Source: an uncultured Sediminibacterium sp.
GTDB lineage: Bacteria; Bacteroidota; Bacteroidia; Chitinophagales; Chitinophagaceae
Direction of reading: 5' to 3'
Assembly (NCBI RefSeq): GCF_946481145.1
Contig: NZ_CAMLMJ010000019.1
Coordinates: 1-64,000 of the forward strand
DNA: 64,000 nucleotides
Shown: one piece after another, positions 24,352 through 33,437 of the stretch
Position numbering within the stretch: the first letter of the stretch is position 1
How the letters are laid out: the number at the start of each line of letters is the position of its first letter
Made by a program: the position numbers and the translations under genes
The notes under the pieces: model-generated
What the model was told of the DNA's origin: nothing
The model's input: only the letters and a program-made list of their open reading frames with translations
The model's database searches: none

Positions 24352-24510
24352 TTAGGTGTTAGGCGTTAGGTGTGAGGTGTGAGGTTTGAGGGGTTGGGGG
24401 AGATTGAGGCAGGCTTAGTATTTTGCACAAGAATTGCTGATATTTGCCACTTTAAATCCAATTATACCTAACTCCTAATACCTCACACCTAATCCCTAAC
24501 CCCTTCAAGA
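24352..24510. repeat. TTAGGTGTGAGGTGTGAGG repeat with complementary arm before fcl
   Basis: AGGTGTTAGGCGTTAGGTGT words (24354-24400) pair imperfectly with CCTAACTCCTAATACCTCAC words (about 24467-24503). The fcl start codon follows within 10 bp. GATATTTG (about 24438-24445), one mismatch from the -7 consensus, lies in the loop. Confidence 0.75.
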
Positions 24511-25464
24511 ATGAAAAAAGATTCAAAAATATACGTAGCCGGACACAGAGGTATGGTGGGTAGTGCGATTGTGCGGAAGCTGGAGGCGGAGGGATATCAT
24601 AATCTGGTGTTGAGGGGATCTCAGGAATTGGATTTGCGGAATCAGGCAGAAGTAAATGCCTTTTTTGGCAGTGAGAAACCTGAATATGTATTTCTTGCTG
24701 CTGCTAAAGTGGGTGGGATACAGGCGAATAATGTTTATAGAGCAGACTTTATCTATGAAAACCTCATGATTGAGGCGAATGTGATTCATGCTGCGTATGA
24801 ATATGAAGTAAAAAAACTGTTGTTTCTGGGGTCATCCTGTATTTATCCAAAGCTGGCCCCTCAGCCTTTAAAAGAGGAATATCTGTTGTCAGGGTATCTG
24901 GAATCAACCAATCAGCCCTATGCAATCGCTAAAATTGCCGGTATTGAGCTGTGCGATGCCTATAGAAAGCAGTATAACTGCAATTTTATTTCGGCAATGC
25001 CTACCAATTTATATGGCACTAATGATAATTATGATCTGGAAAAATCGCATGTTTTACCGGCATTACTCCGAAAGTTTATGACTGCCGTAGAAAATGGTGA
25101 TGAATCTGTTACCGTTTGGGGCAGTGGAACCCCTCTTCGTGAGTTTTTACATGTGGATGATATGGCTGATGCTTGTTTGTTTTTAATGCAACGGGTAAGT
25201 GCAGTAGATATGCCATCAAGCGAGTTGGCTATGTGGAATGTAGGTACAGGATCTGATATCAGTATTGCTGATTTAGCTGTTTTAATAGCGCAAATCGCCG
25301 GTTTCAAAGGCGCCATCCATTTCGACGCCACCAAACCCGACGGCACCCCTCGCAAACTCATGGATGTATCAAGGCTGAAAACCGTTGGCTGGCAATCCAC
25401 CATCTCCCTTGAGCAGGGTATTCGTCAAGTCTATGATGCTATATTGGTGAAGCGAGCCTGGTAG
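24511..25464 (+). CDS. fcl: GDP-L-fucose synthase
   Basis: 317 residues, SDR fold. An epimerase/reductase making GDP-L-fucose from GDP-4-keto-6-deoxy-mannose with [16 protein letters not shown] (about 10-20) is the family's dinucleotide site. [16 protein letters not shown] carries the catalytic Ser/Cys, and [13 protein letters not shown] the Tyr-Lys pair. The C-terminal [16 protein letters not shown] is diagnostic. Length is normal. Co-directional with gmd; a hairpin of the CCTAG family begins 7 bp after its stop. Confidence 0.96.
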   Translation: MKKDSKIYVAGHRGMVGSAIVRKLEAEGYHNLVLRGSQELDLRNQAEVNAFFGSEKPEYVFLAAAKVGGIQANNVYRADFIYENLMIEANVIHAAYEYEVKKLLFLGSSCIYPKLAPQPLKEEYLLSGYLESTNQPYAIAKIAGIELCDAYRKQYNCNFISAMPTNLYGTNDNYDLEKSHVLPALLRKFMTAVENGDESVTVWGSGTPLREFLHVDDMADACLFLMQRVSAVDMPSSELAMWNVGTGSDISIADLAVLIAQIAGFKGAIHFDATKPDGTPRKLMDVSRLKTVGWQSTISLEQGIRQVYDAILVKRAW

Positions 25465-25470
25465 TGATAA

Positions 25471-25526
25471 GGGTGCTAGGTATTAGGCTTGTTTACCTAG
25501 AACCTAGTGCCCAGTACCTAGCACCC
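25471..25526. repeat. GGGTGCTAGGTA hairpin after fcl
   Basis: 12-bp perfect arms GGGTGCTAGGTA (25471-25482) and TACCTAGCACCC (25515-25526), with further CCTAG words in the loop. Last member of the dispersed repeat families in the window. Confidence 0.8.
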
Positions 25527-25573
25527 CCGAACCCTCAAACAAATAACAAAATTTTTTTCCCCTTTCCTTCCCC

Positions 25574-25581
25574 TATATTTG
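25574..25581 (+). promoter_or_regulatory. Exact -7 box TATATTTG for the second SLBB exporter
   Basis: TATATTTG followed by CACACC matches TAnnTTTG. The -33 region is a T-run without a clean TTTG. Transcription would start near 25588. Confidence 0.65.
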
Positions 25582-25587
25582 CACACC

Positions 25588-25805
25588 TGAACCCGAATTT
25601 ATCCCCCCAATTTTAGTGGCTCAGTTGTTTATTATGCTTTGATTTTCTTAACATTGCAATAATTTTTTATCCTGTTCTTTTTTTGATATTTCCTCACTGG
25701 GGAAAGTCGAAATAAGCAGAAAAATTTAACTGAGTGCATGATGTTTTGTACATGATGTGACTTAGGTAGGCGAAGCCATGTTTTGAAACCTTTTATTCTT
25801 CTATT
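25588..25805 (+). promoter_or_regulatory. Long 5' leader (about 218 nt) upstream of the polysaccharide operon
   Basis: No gene fits here. It contains TTTCC/GGAAA (about 25690-25706), GGCGAAGCC (25769-25777) and ACATG/CATGT pairings near 25750-25781, and an internal seven-T run. I could not match it to a known riboswitch. A control role is inferred only from its length and position before a 38-kb co-directional cluster. Confidence 0.4.
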
Positions 25806-28271
25806 ATGAAATTTCAGTCTTGGGTAAAATTTGTTTTTGTTGGGCTCCTTTTTCTAACTTCTGCAAAGGTTAATGCACAGGATATTCTAAAAGGAAAGGA
25901 CTTAAGCACAATAAAAGTAGACCAGTTGTCGGATGCTGATATAGCAAAACTGAAAGCTCAATTAAATACCTCGAACCTTACTATTGAACAAGCTGAGCAA
26001 ATGGCGCTGGCAAAGGGGATGAGTGCTACGGAATTCGCCAAGCTGAAAGCACGATTGACTAACAATGCTGGGGCACAAAAAGTAACAGGTGCCTTAAAAG
26101 CTGAGCCAAAAGTTGGTAAAACAATTGAGAAACAAAATAACAGTTCAGATTCATTAGATGTTGAGATTTATGGGAAGAAAAAACCTCAAACATTAATCAA
26201 TCCATTGATTTTTGGTTCAGAATTATATAGCTCTGTAGCTCCTAATTTCGAACCCAACCTGAAATTGGCTACTCCGGTAAATTACATATTAGGCCCTGAT
26301 GACGAATTACTTGTAACCGTATATGGAGTACAGGAATATAGTGGCGAATTACTGGTGTCTGATGAAGGCAATATCAATATACCTAATGTAGGTCAGGTGA
26401 AGGTAGCTGGTTTAACCATTGAAGCAGCAACGCAAAAACTTAAAACAGTAATGGGTAATTCAGTGTACCCTTATTTGAAAAACGGAGGAGCTAAATTATC
26501 CGTTACACTAAATAAAATCAGGAGTATTAAAGTGACAGTTATTGGAGCCAATAGACCGGGGAATTTAACCGTTTCTTCTTTGTCAACTGTTTTTAATGCA
26601 CTTTACCTGGCCGGTGGCCCTAGTGAATTTGGTAGTTTCAGGGAAATAGAACTGGTGCGAAATAATAAACCTATCCAGAAAGTTGATCTGTATCGGATGT
26701 TGCTAAAAGGCGACCAGTCTGATAATATTGGGTTAAAAGATAATGATGTGATTCGTATTCCAGCTTACAAAAAGCGGGTAGAAATTCAGGGGCAGGTTAA
26801 AAGACCTGGTATTTTTGAAATATTGCCTCGAGAAACCTTACAGCAGGTATTAGACTTTGCATCAGGTTTTACTGATACCGCTTACACTGCTATGGTAAAA
26901 GCATTCCAAAACAGTGATAAGGAAAGGAAAGTAAAAGACATTATTGCCAAAGATTATAATAGTTATCAACCGGAATCGGGCGATCTGTTTGTAGTATCAA
27001 AAATTTTGAACCGATTTCAAAACAGAGTGAAAATAAACGGGGCAGTTTTCAGACCAGATGCTTATGAACTTACTGATGGATTAACGGTTGGTGAGTTGAT
27101 TCGTAAAGCAGATGGTTTAAAAGAAGATGCTTATACCGGAAGAGCACAGATTATTCGTTTACAAGATGATCTTAGCAGGTCTATTTTGTCTTTTGATGTT
27201 CGTAAAGCGTTGTCTAATGACGTTACTCATAACCTCGCATTAAAACGGGAAGATGAAGTGTTGATCAGTTCGGTGTTGGATCTCCGTGATTCATTTAAAG
27301 TGACGATACAGGGTGAAATAAGAATGCCAGGAGAGTATGATTTTGTAGACAACCTCACTTTGCGGGATATTATTTTACAAGCTGGGGGATTTACAGATGC
27401 TGCTTATAAGAGTATTGAAATAGCTCGCCTGATTAAAAGAGATAGTATTGCAATTACAGATAATCGAGCAAGTTCAATAATTAATACGGAAATAGATGCT
27501 GATTTGAGTACCAATGCTGCTACTGTTCCTATCATGCCTTATGATGTAATTACAGTTCGTAGAAAAGCGGGATATACTTTACCAGAGACTGTTACAATTT
27601 CTGGGCAGGTGCAATATCCTGGACCCTATGCATTGAGTAACAGAAGCGAACGTGTTAGCGATTTGTTGAAAAGATCTGGGGGATATACTCCGGATGCATT
27701 TCCCTCAGGTGCCTATATCAAACGCTATCTCAGTGATGAAGAAAAAAGGAAGAAAGAGGCAGCTAAAGAGGTACAGAAAGGGATAAGTTCAAAAGATTCT
27801 ACCACATTACGTGATCTTGATGAGAGTAGTAAAAAAGAATTTGTAAGAGTGCCTTTGGATCTTCCTTCAATTATGAGAAACCCAGGGTCAATTGAAGATC
27901 TGGTATTGCGCTTGAATGATGAATTAATCATACCAAAATTTGATGGACAAGTTAAAGTGAGTGGAGCAGTTTTATTAGAGACTCAAGTTCCTTTTAATCC
28001 AAAAAGTAGTTTTAAAGATTATATCAGCAGTGCCGGTGGTTATAGTGGCGATTCTTGGATTAAGAACTCTTATGTAGTTTATGCAAATGGCAAGGCTGCA
28101 ACAACTAAGAGGTTTATGTTTTTTAAATCATATCCAAAAATATTACCAGGCAGTGAGATAATAGTTCCTAAAAAACCTGAAAGAAAAGGCATGGGTACAA
28201 ATGAAATTATTGGTATCTCTAGTGCCTTAGCCAGTTTAGCAGGTGTGGTAATAGCAATATTAAGATTATAA
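25806..28271 (+). CDS. Polysaccharide export protein with repeated SLBB domains, paralog 2
   Basis: 821 residues with the same plan as the paralog at 19975: signal peptide ending KVNAQ, the shared DILKGKDLS and QLSDADIAKLKAQL segment, a Poly_export domain (YILGPDDELLVTVYGVQ), SLBB repeats marked by GQVKRPGIFEI, GAVFRPDAYEL, GEIRMPGEYDF and GQVQYPGPYAL, and a hydrophobic C-terminal helix (IIGISSALASLAGVVIAIL). It heads the main operon; the Wzz-like gene follows after 27 bp. Wza-like export channel role inferred from family. The central repeat has a longer Lys/Glu-rich linker (EEKRKKEAAKEVQKG) than paralog 1. Confidence 0.9.
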   Translation: MKFQSWVKFVFVGLLFLTSAKVNAQDILKGKDLSTIKVDQLSDADIAKLKAQLNTSNLTIEQAEQMALAKGMSATEFAKLKARLTNNAGAQKVTGALKAEPKVGKTIEKQNNSSDSLDVEIYGKKKPQTLINPLIFGSELYSSVAPNFEPNLKLATPVNYILGPDDELLVTVYGVQEYSGELLVSDEGNINIPNVGQVKVAGLTIEAATQKLKTVMGNSVYPYLKNGGAKLSVTLNKIRSIKVTVIGANRPGNLTVSSLSTVFNALYLAGGPSEFGSFREIELVRNNKPIQKVDLYRMLLKGDQSDNIGLKDNDVIRIPAYKKRVEIQGQVKRPGIFEILPRETLQQVLDFASGFTDTAYTAMVKAFQNSDKERKVKDIIAKDYNSYQPESGDLFVVSKILNRFQNRVKINGAVFRPDAYELTDGLTVGELIRKADGLKEDAYTGRAQIIRLQDDLSRSILSFDVRKALSNDVTHNLALKREDEVLISSVLDLRDSFKVTIQGEIRMPGEYDFVDNLTLRDIILQAGGFTDAAYKSIEIARLIKRDSIAITDNRASSIINTEIDADLSTNAATVPIMPYDVITVRRKAGYTLPETVTISGQVQYPGPYALSNRSERVSDLLKRSGGYTPDAFPSGAYIKRYLSDEEKRKKEAAKEVQKGISSKDSTTLRDLDESSKKEFVRVPLDLPSIMRNPGSIEDLVLRLNDELIIPKFDGQVKVSGAVLLETQVPFNPKSSFKDYISSAGGYSGDSWIKNSYVVYANGKAATTKRFMFFKSYPKILPGSEIIVPKKPERKGMGTNEIIGISSALASLAGVVIAILRL

Positions 28272-28298
28272 TAATTTTCTACAATAATTAAGACTGCA

Positions 28299-29366
28299 AT
28301 GCATCCAAATGATGAATTTACTCTGAAAGATGTAATTCAAAAAATTCGCTCAATTATCCGGTTTCTCTTGTCTAAATGGAAGCTGTTTATGGTTATTGGT
28401 TTTTTGGGTGGAGTAGTAGGGGGGTTTTATGCCCAATTACAAAAGCCTGTATATGTTGCAACGTTAAGTTTTGCATTGGAAGGCGAAAAGGGTGGTGGTG
28501 GATTAAAAGGTGCTTTAGGGATAGCTAGTTCTTTGGGTTTTGACTTGGGAGGTAGTGCGGGTGGAGCTTTTGAGGGTTCCAACCTTGTCGAGTTGATAAA
28601 GAGTCGAAAATTAATTGAACAGACTTTGTTGAGGCCGGTGAAAATGGATTCGAAAGAAGAAAGTTTGGCAGAATACTTTATTAAAATTAAAGGATGGCGA
28701 GAAGGTTGGGAAAAAGAAAACGGGCGAATCAATTCAATACTGAAATTTCCACCATACTCAGATCGTTCCAATTTTGTTTTGGAACAGGATAGTGTTTTAG
28801 GTAAAATTTATACTTCCATTCTCAGCACGCTTACGGTTGGCCCAAAAGACAAAAAGTCAACTATTATGGGTGTATCTTTCAAGTTTGTAAATCCGCTCTT
28901 TGCAAAAACATTTGTTGAAGCATTAATCGACGAAGTTTCATCGTTTTATGTAGATACAAAAAGCAAGAAAGCAAAAATCAATCTGGAAGTACTTGAACGA
29001 CAAACAGATTCTGTTAGGAGAGAACTTAATGCAGCTATAGGCGGGGTGGCATCAGCAACTGACAACACTTATAATCTAAATCCGGCATTGAATATTATGC
29101 GAGCACCATCTCAAAGAAGACAAGTAGATGTTCAAGCAAACACTGCAATATTGACTGAGCTTGTCAAGAATCTTGAGTTGGCAAGAATTACCTTGCGGCA
29201 AGAAACACCTTTAATACAGGTAGTAGATACACCTATTCTTCCGCTTCCTATGACTAAAATGGGAAGATTAAAGACTGCAATTACTTTGTCTATTTTACTT
29301 GTATTGCTAACGGCCATTTTGCTCTTAGTAAGAAGCTGGTGGAATACTGTTAATTCAAATGATTAG
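28299..29366 (+). CDS. Wzz-like polysaccharide chain-length / co-polymerase protein
   Basis: 355 residues. Transmembrane helices at about 27-46 (LFMVIGFLGGVVGGFYAQ) and 327-347 (TAITLSILLVLLTAILLLV) frame a periplasmic domain with a coiled-coil-like stretch (about 220-310). This is the Wzz/PCP layout. No Walker motifs or tyrosine-kinase domain follow, and no separate BY-kinase is in the window, so it is PCP-1-like rather than a full Wzc. Its stop overlaps the next start by 8 bp, showing tight coupling. Confidence 0.82.
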   Translation: MHPNDEFTLKDVIQKIRSIIRFLLSKWKLFMVIGFLGGVVGGFYAQLQKPVYVATLSFALEGEKGGGGLKGALGIASSLGFDLGGSAGGAFEGSNLVELIKSRKLIEQTLLRPVKMDSKEESLAEYFIKIKGWREGWEKENGRINSILKFPPYSDRSNFVLEQDSVLGKIYTSILSTLTVGPKDKKSTIMGVSFKFVNPLFAKTFVEALIDEVSSFYVDTKSKKAKINLEVLERQTDSVRRELNAAIGGVASATDNTYNLNPALNIMRAPSQRRQVDVQANTAILTELVKNLELARITLRQETPLIQVVDTPILPLPMTKMGRLKTAITLSILLVLLTAILLLVRSWWNTVNSND

Positions 29367-30672
29367 AAACAAAAAACTTATGAACTTAATTGAAAAAAAA
29401 GTTGCCGTTATTGGGCTTGGTTATGTAGGTCTGCCTTTAGCTATAGAATTTGGAAAAAAATATGATGTTTTGGGATTTGACATCAATAAACAAAGGATCG
29501 AAGAGTTGTCAAATGCACAGGATCGCACAAAAGAGGCTGATATCGAAGGGTTACGAAAAGCGATGGGATTACATCAGACAAATTCTGGAATAGGATTGCA
29601 GTTTTCCTCCGAAGTAGAAGTTTTGAAGAATTACAACACATTTATTGTCACTGTACCTACACCAATTGATCAGTTTAAAGCTCCAGATCTTACTCCATTG
29701 TTGAAGGCCTCAGAAATGTTGGGTAAGGTTCTGAAAAAAGGAGATATCGTTATATACGAGTCCACAGTTTACCCCGGCTGTACAGAAGAAGACTGTGTTC
29801 CGGTTTTGGAAAAATTTTCTGAATTGAAATTTAATTCGGATTTTTTCTGCGGATATTCTCCGGAAAGAATTAACCCTGGAGATAAAGTGAATACCCTTAC
29901 GAAGATTAAAAAAGTCACTTCGGGTTCAACCCCTGAAATAGCAGATATTGTAGATGCGCTATATGCTAGTATCATTGAAGCCGGAACGCACAAGGCGCCT
30001 AGTTTGAAAGTTGCAGAAGCATCCAAAGCAATTGAAAATGCGCAAAGGGATGTTAATATTTCCTTCGTGAATGAACTTGCATTAATATTTGATAGGATGG
30101 GCATAGATACTAGCGATGTAATTGAAGCCGCAGGTACAAAGTGGAACTTTCTAAAGTATAGACCCGGATTAGTTGGAGGACATTGCATTGGTGTTGATCC
30201 TTATTATTTAGCCCATAAAGCTGAAAGCTTAGGGTATCATCCTCAGGTGATCCTGAGCGGCCGACGTGTAAATGATATGATGGGTATGTTTGTTGCTAAC
30301 AAGGTCGTAAAACTTCTAATCAAAAAAGGGCATAAGATAAATGCATCCAAAGCCTTGATTCTAGGCATTACATTCAAAGAAAATTGTCCCGATATTCGCA
30401 ACTCCAAAGTGATCGATATTTATAGAGAGCTGCAGCAGTTTGGTATGCAGGTAGATGTTTTCGATCCGCATGCAGACAAAAATGAAGTGGAGGATGAATA
30501 CAATGTTCAACTAATTAGAGAAATCGCTTCACAATATGAGGCAATTATATTGGCAGTTTCTCACAATGAGTTCCTTACTTTGGATTTCAAAAGACTTTGT
30601 TCAGGCGATGATGCTGTCATTTTCGATACCAAGTCATTCCTAGATCGAAGTATGGTAGATGGTAGGTTGTAA
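29359..30672 (+). CDS. UDP-N-acetylhexosamine 6-dehydrogenase (WbpA/WbpO/TviB-like)
   Basis: 437 residues. It oxidises the C6 of a UDP-HexNAc to a uronic acid with 2 NAD+. GLGYVGLPLA begins at about residue 20, the catalytic Cys276 is in GGHCIGVDPYY, and SPERINPGD and the conserved Lys/Asn region are present. The enzyme begins a Wbp/Wlb-like set (dehydrogenase, aminotransferase, acetyltransferase, oxidoreductase), which points to UDP-GlcNAc as substrate. The phrase INPGD is also common in WbpO/TviB, so UDP-GalNAc or UDP-GlcNAc cannot be separated by eye. A start at 29380 is an alternative. Confidence 0.88.
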   Translation: MIRNKKLMNLIEKKVAVIGLGYVGLPLAIEFGKKYDVLGFDINKQRIEELSNAQDRTKEADIEGLRKAMGLHQTNSGIGLQFSSEVEVLKNYNTFIVTVPTPIDQFKAPDLTPLLKASEMLGKVLKKGDIVIYESTVYPGCTEEDCVPVLEKFSELKFNSDFFCGYSPERINPGDKVNTLTKIKKVTSGSTPEIADIVDALYASIIEAGTHKAPSLKVAEASKAIENAQRDVNISFVNELALIFDRMGIDTSDVIEAAGTKWNFLKYRPGLVGGHCIGVDPYYLAHKAESLGYHPQVILSGRRVNDMMGMFVANKVVKLLIKKGHKINASKALILGITFKENCPDIRNSKVIDIYRELQQFGMQVDVFDPHADKNEVEDEYNVQLIREIASQYEAIILAVSHNEFLTLDFKRLCSGDDAVIFDTKSFLDRSMVDGRL

Positions 30673-30694
30673 TTGTTCAAATATGTTAAACTGT

Positions 30695-31819
30695 ATGAAA
30701 ATTGAAATGGTTGACCTGAAGGGTCAGTATAAAAGAATTAAACAAGAGATTGATACTGCGGTATTAAAAGTTATTCAGGATGCTAATTTCATTAATGGCC
30801 CGGAAGTTAAGCAGTTCACTCACAATTTGTCAGAATATTTAGGTGGAGCGTATGTGATTCCTTGCGCGAATGGTACCGATGCATTACAGATTGCAATGAT
30901 GGCCATTGGATTAGAGCCTGGGGATGAGGTGATCGTGCCTGCCTTCACATATGTGGCTACCGCAGAAGTGATTGGTTTGCTTAGGTTGAAACCTGTTATG
31001 GTGGATGTAGATCCTCATACCTTCAATCTAACACTGGAAAACATAAAAAATGCTATTACACCTAGAACGAAAGCTGTTGTTCCGGTCCATCTGTTCGGAC
31101 AATGTGCAGATATGGAACCCATTCTCGAGTTTGCCAAAGCGAGAGGTTTGTATGTGATAGAAGATACAGCCCAGGCGATTGGTTCTGTATACACTTTCAA
31201 TAACGGAACCGATAAACAAGCTGGAACCATGGGGCACATTGGATGTACCTCATTTTTCCCCTCCAAGAACTTGGGATGTTATGGCGATGGAGGAGCTATA
31301 TATACAATGGATGCGACACTTGCGGAAAAAATCCGTATGATAGCAAACCATGGCCAGGTTAAAAAATATGTACATAAATACATTGGAGTAAACTCCAGGC
31401 TGGATTCCATTCAGGCGGCGGTGCTCAATATAAAATTGAAATACCTTGACCAATATAGCCAGGCTCGTAGGGATGCTGCAAACAGATATGACGAAATGCT
31501 TAGAGAAATAAAAGGTGTTAATATTCCAATGCGTATTCAGAACTCCACGCATGTATTTCATCAGTATACCCTTATTGTTGACGATGGCAAGCGCGACGCG
31601 TTGAAGCAACATTTGGAAGCTTCAGGTATTCCGGCAATGATCTACTATCCAGTTCCATTGAATGAACAGGAGGCATTTGTGGGTATAGGATCGGCAGTTG
31701 GAGCTTTATCCGTCACTAATCAATTATGTCAATCCGTTCTTTCTCTCCCCATGCACACAGAATTAACTGTGGATCAACAACAATTCGTTGCAGATACAAT
31801 TAAAGCGTTCTTTAAATAG
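30695..31819 (+). CDS. DegT/DnrJ aminotransferase, WbpE/WlbC-like
   Basis: 374 residues from ATG 30695 (MKIEMVDLKGQYKRIK), the family's typical opening. It is a PLP enzyme that should aminate the 3-keto-uronic acid made by the dehydrogenase/oxidoreductase pair. PCANGTDALQIAM, EDTAQAIGS and the PLP-lysine segment FFPSKNLGCYGDGG are visible. Upstream in-frame ATGs exist (30659, 30683), but they overlap or crowd the previous gene. It lies 6 bp before the acetyltransferase gene. Confidence 0.88.
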   Translation: MKIEMVDLKGQYKRIKQEIDTAVLKVIQDANFINGPEVKQFTHNLSEYLGGAYVIPCANGTDALQIAMMAIGLEPGDEVIVPAFTYVATAEVIGLLRLKPVMVDVDPHTFNLTLENIKNAITPRTKAVVPVHLFGQCADMEPILEFAKARGLYVIEDTAQAIGSVYTFNNGTDKQAGTMGHIGCTSFFPSKNLGCYGDGGAIYTMDATLAEKIRMIANHGQVKKYVHKYIGVNSRLDSIQAAVLNIKLKYLDQYSQARRDAANRYDEMLREIKGVNIPMRIQNSTHVFHQYTLIVDDGKRDALKQHLEASGIPAMIYYPVPLNEQEAFVGIGSAVGALSVTNQLCQSVLSLPMHTELTVDQQQFVADTIKAFFK

Positions 31820-31825
31820 ACATAT

Positions 31826-32401
31826 ATGGCTGATTATTTTATACATCCTACAGCTATTTTAGATGAAGGGTGCGAGGTTGGGAAAGATACCAAGGTCTGG
31901 CATTTTTCTCATATCATGACCGGGTGTAAACTTGGCGAAAACTGTAACATTGGTCAAAATGTTGTTGTTTCCCCAGAAGTGATTCTGGGAAATAATGTAA
32001 AGGTCCAGAACAATGTATCCTTATACACAGGGGTAACATGTGGTGATGATGTTTTCTTGGGTCCATCATGCGTGTTCACTAATGTTACCAACCCAAGGAG
32101 TGGGGTGAATCGTAGAGGGCAATATGCGAAGACCCATGTAGGTAAAGGTGCAAGTATTGGTGCCAATGCAACCATTGTGTGTGGCCATGATATTGGCGAA
32201 TTCGCCTTTATTGGTGCTGGATCGGTTGTGACAAAAAATATTCCTTCGTATGCTTTGGTTGTTGGAAACCCAGCAAAACAAATTGGTTGGATGAGTGAGT
32301 ATGGTCACCGCCTTTCATTTAATAATGAAAATAAAGCGATCTGTCCTGAAAGTGGCCAGGTTTATGAGTTGTCAAATAACCAAGTTAAAAGAATAAAATA
32401 A
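31826..32401 (+). CDS. N-acetyltransferase, WbpD/WlbB-like (left-handed beta-helix)
   Basis: 191 residues made of hexapeptide repeats (for example CNIGQNVVVSPEVILGNNVKV), with the family sequence FIHPTAILDEG at the start and VVGNPAKQIGWMSEYG at the end. It should acetylate the 3-amino group of UDP-GlcNAc3NA with acetyl-CoA, giving UDP-2,3-diacetamido-glucuronic acid. The position between the aminotransferase (6 bp upstream) and the oxidoreductase (0 bp downstream) matches the Wbp/Wlb gene set. Confidence 0.9.
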   Translation: MADYFIHPTAILDEGCEVGKDTKVWHFSHIMTGCKLGENCNIGQNVVVSPEVILGNNVKVQNNVSLYTGVTCGDDVFLGPSCVFTNVTNPRSGVNRRGQYAKTHVGKGASIGANATIVCGHDIGEFAFIGAGSVVTKNIPSYALVVGNPAKQIGWMSEYGHRLSFNNENKAICPESGQVYELSNNQVKRIK

Positions 32402-33415
32402 ATGAAACGAAAAATAAAATTTGCTGTAGTTGGATGTGGTCATATTGGAAAGCGTCATGCAGAAATGATTGCCCGAAACCCTGAAGCCGAATTAGTAGCA
32501 CTTGCCGATGTTAAGCCTGTAAATGAAATCGGGGTTGAAAAATTTAATGTTCCTTTATTCGAAAGTATTGACCATCTGCTTGATGCGAATCTGGATATTG
32601 ATGTGGTGAACATTGCAACACCCAATGGTTTCCATGCTGAACATGCATTGAAAGCGTTAAGTTGTAGAAAACACATTGTTGTTGAAAAACCTATGTCTCT
32701 GTCTAAAGGAGATGCGGAAAAGGTGATATTTAAATCACTTCAAGTACATCGTCATGTATTTGCAGTAATGCAAAACCGTTATTCTCCTCCATCTGTTTGG
32801 ATTAAGGAAATGGTAGAAAGTGGTAAGCTAGGTAAGATTTTCATGGTTCAACTTAACTGTTATTGGAATAGAGATGACAGGTATTATAAGCCAGGCAGTT
32901 GGCACGGAGATAAGAAACTGGATGGAGGTACCCTGTTTACCCAATTTTCCCACTTTATTGATATACTATATTGGCTATTTGGTGATATTGAAAATATCAG
33001 AAGCCGCTTTTACGACTTTAATCATGAAGAACTAACAGATTTTGAAGATTCCGGCGTTATTACATTCGATCTGCACAATGGTGGATGTGGTATATTAAAC
33101 TTCTCTACATCCATTTGGGATAAGAATTTGGAAAGCAGTATGACCATAATTGCAGAAAATGGAGCAATTAAGATTGGGGGGCAGTACATGGATAAAGTGG
33201 AATATTGCCACGTGAAAGACTATGAAATGCCAGAGTTGGCACCAACCAACCCAGGTAATGATTACGGCGCTTATAAAGGGTCGGCTCAAAATCATAACTA
33301 TGTAATTGATAATGTTGTTGATGTATTGCATCAGCGCTCTACAATTACAACCAATGCCTTAGAAGGCCTTAAAGTTGTAGATATCATTGAACGGATATAC
33401 CAGGCTAAAAATTGA
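32402..33415 (+). CDS. Gfo/Idh/MocA oxidoreductase, WbpB/WlbA-like
   Basis: 337 residues. The N-terminal Rossmann fold has VVGCGHIGKRHAE at about 9-21; the catalytic E95-K96-P97 lies in VVEKPMSL; the C-terminal alpha/beta domain has GSWHGDKKLDGGTLFTQFSHFIDIL. It oxidises C3 of UDP-GlcNAcA with NAD+, usually recycling the cofactor with 2-oxoglutarate, and feeds the aminotransferase. It begins directly after the acetyltransferase stop codon. Confidence 0.9.
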   Translation: MKRKIKFAVVGCGHIGKRHAEMIARNPEAELVALADVKPVNEIGVEKFNVPLFESIDHLLDANLDIDVVNIATPNGFHAEHALKALSCRKHIVVEKPMSLSKGDAEKVIFKSLQVHRHVFAVMQNRYSPPSVWIKEMVESGKLGKIFMVQLNCYWNRDDRYYKPGSWHGDKKLDGGTLFTQFSHFIDILYWLFGDIENIRSRFYDFNHEELTDFEDSGVITFDLHNGGCGILNFSTSIWDKNLESSMTIIAENGAIKIGGQYMDKVEYCHVKDYEMPELAPTNPGNDYGAYKGSAQNHNYVIDNVVDVLHQRSTITTNALEGLKVVDIIERIYQAKN

Positions 33416-33437
33416 TCATTTTAATCCAGAGCGGTTC

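Noticed and set aside
25588..25805. c-di-GMP or other known riboswitch
   Set aside because: GGCGAAGCC and short stems are present, but I could not fit any known aptamer consensus.
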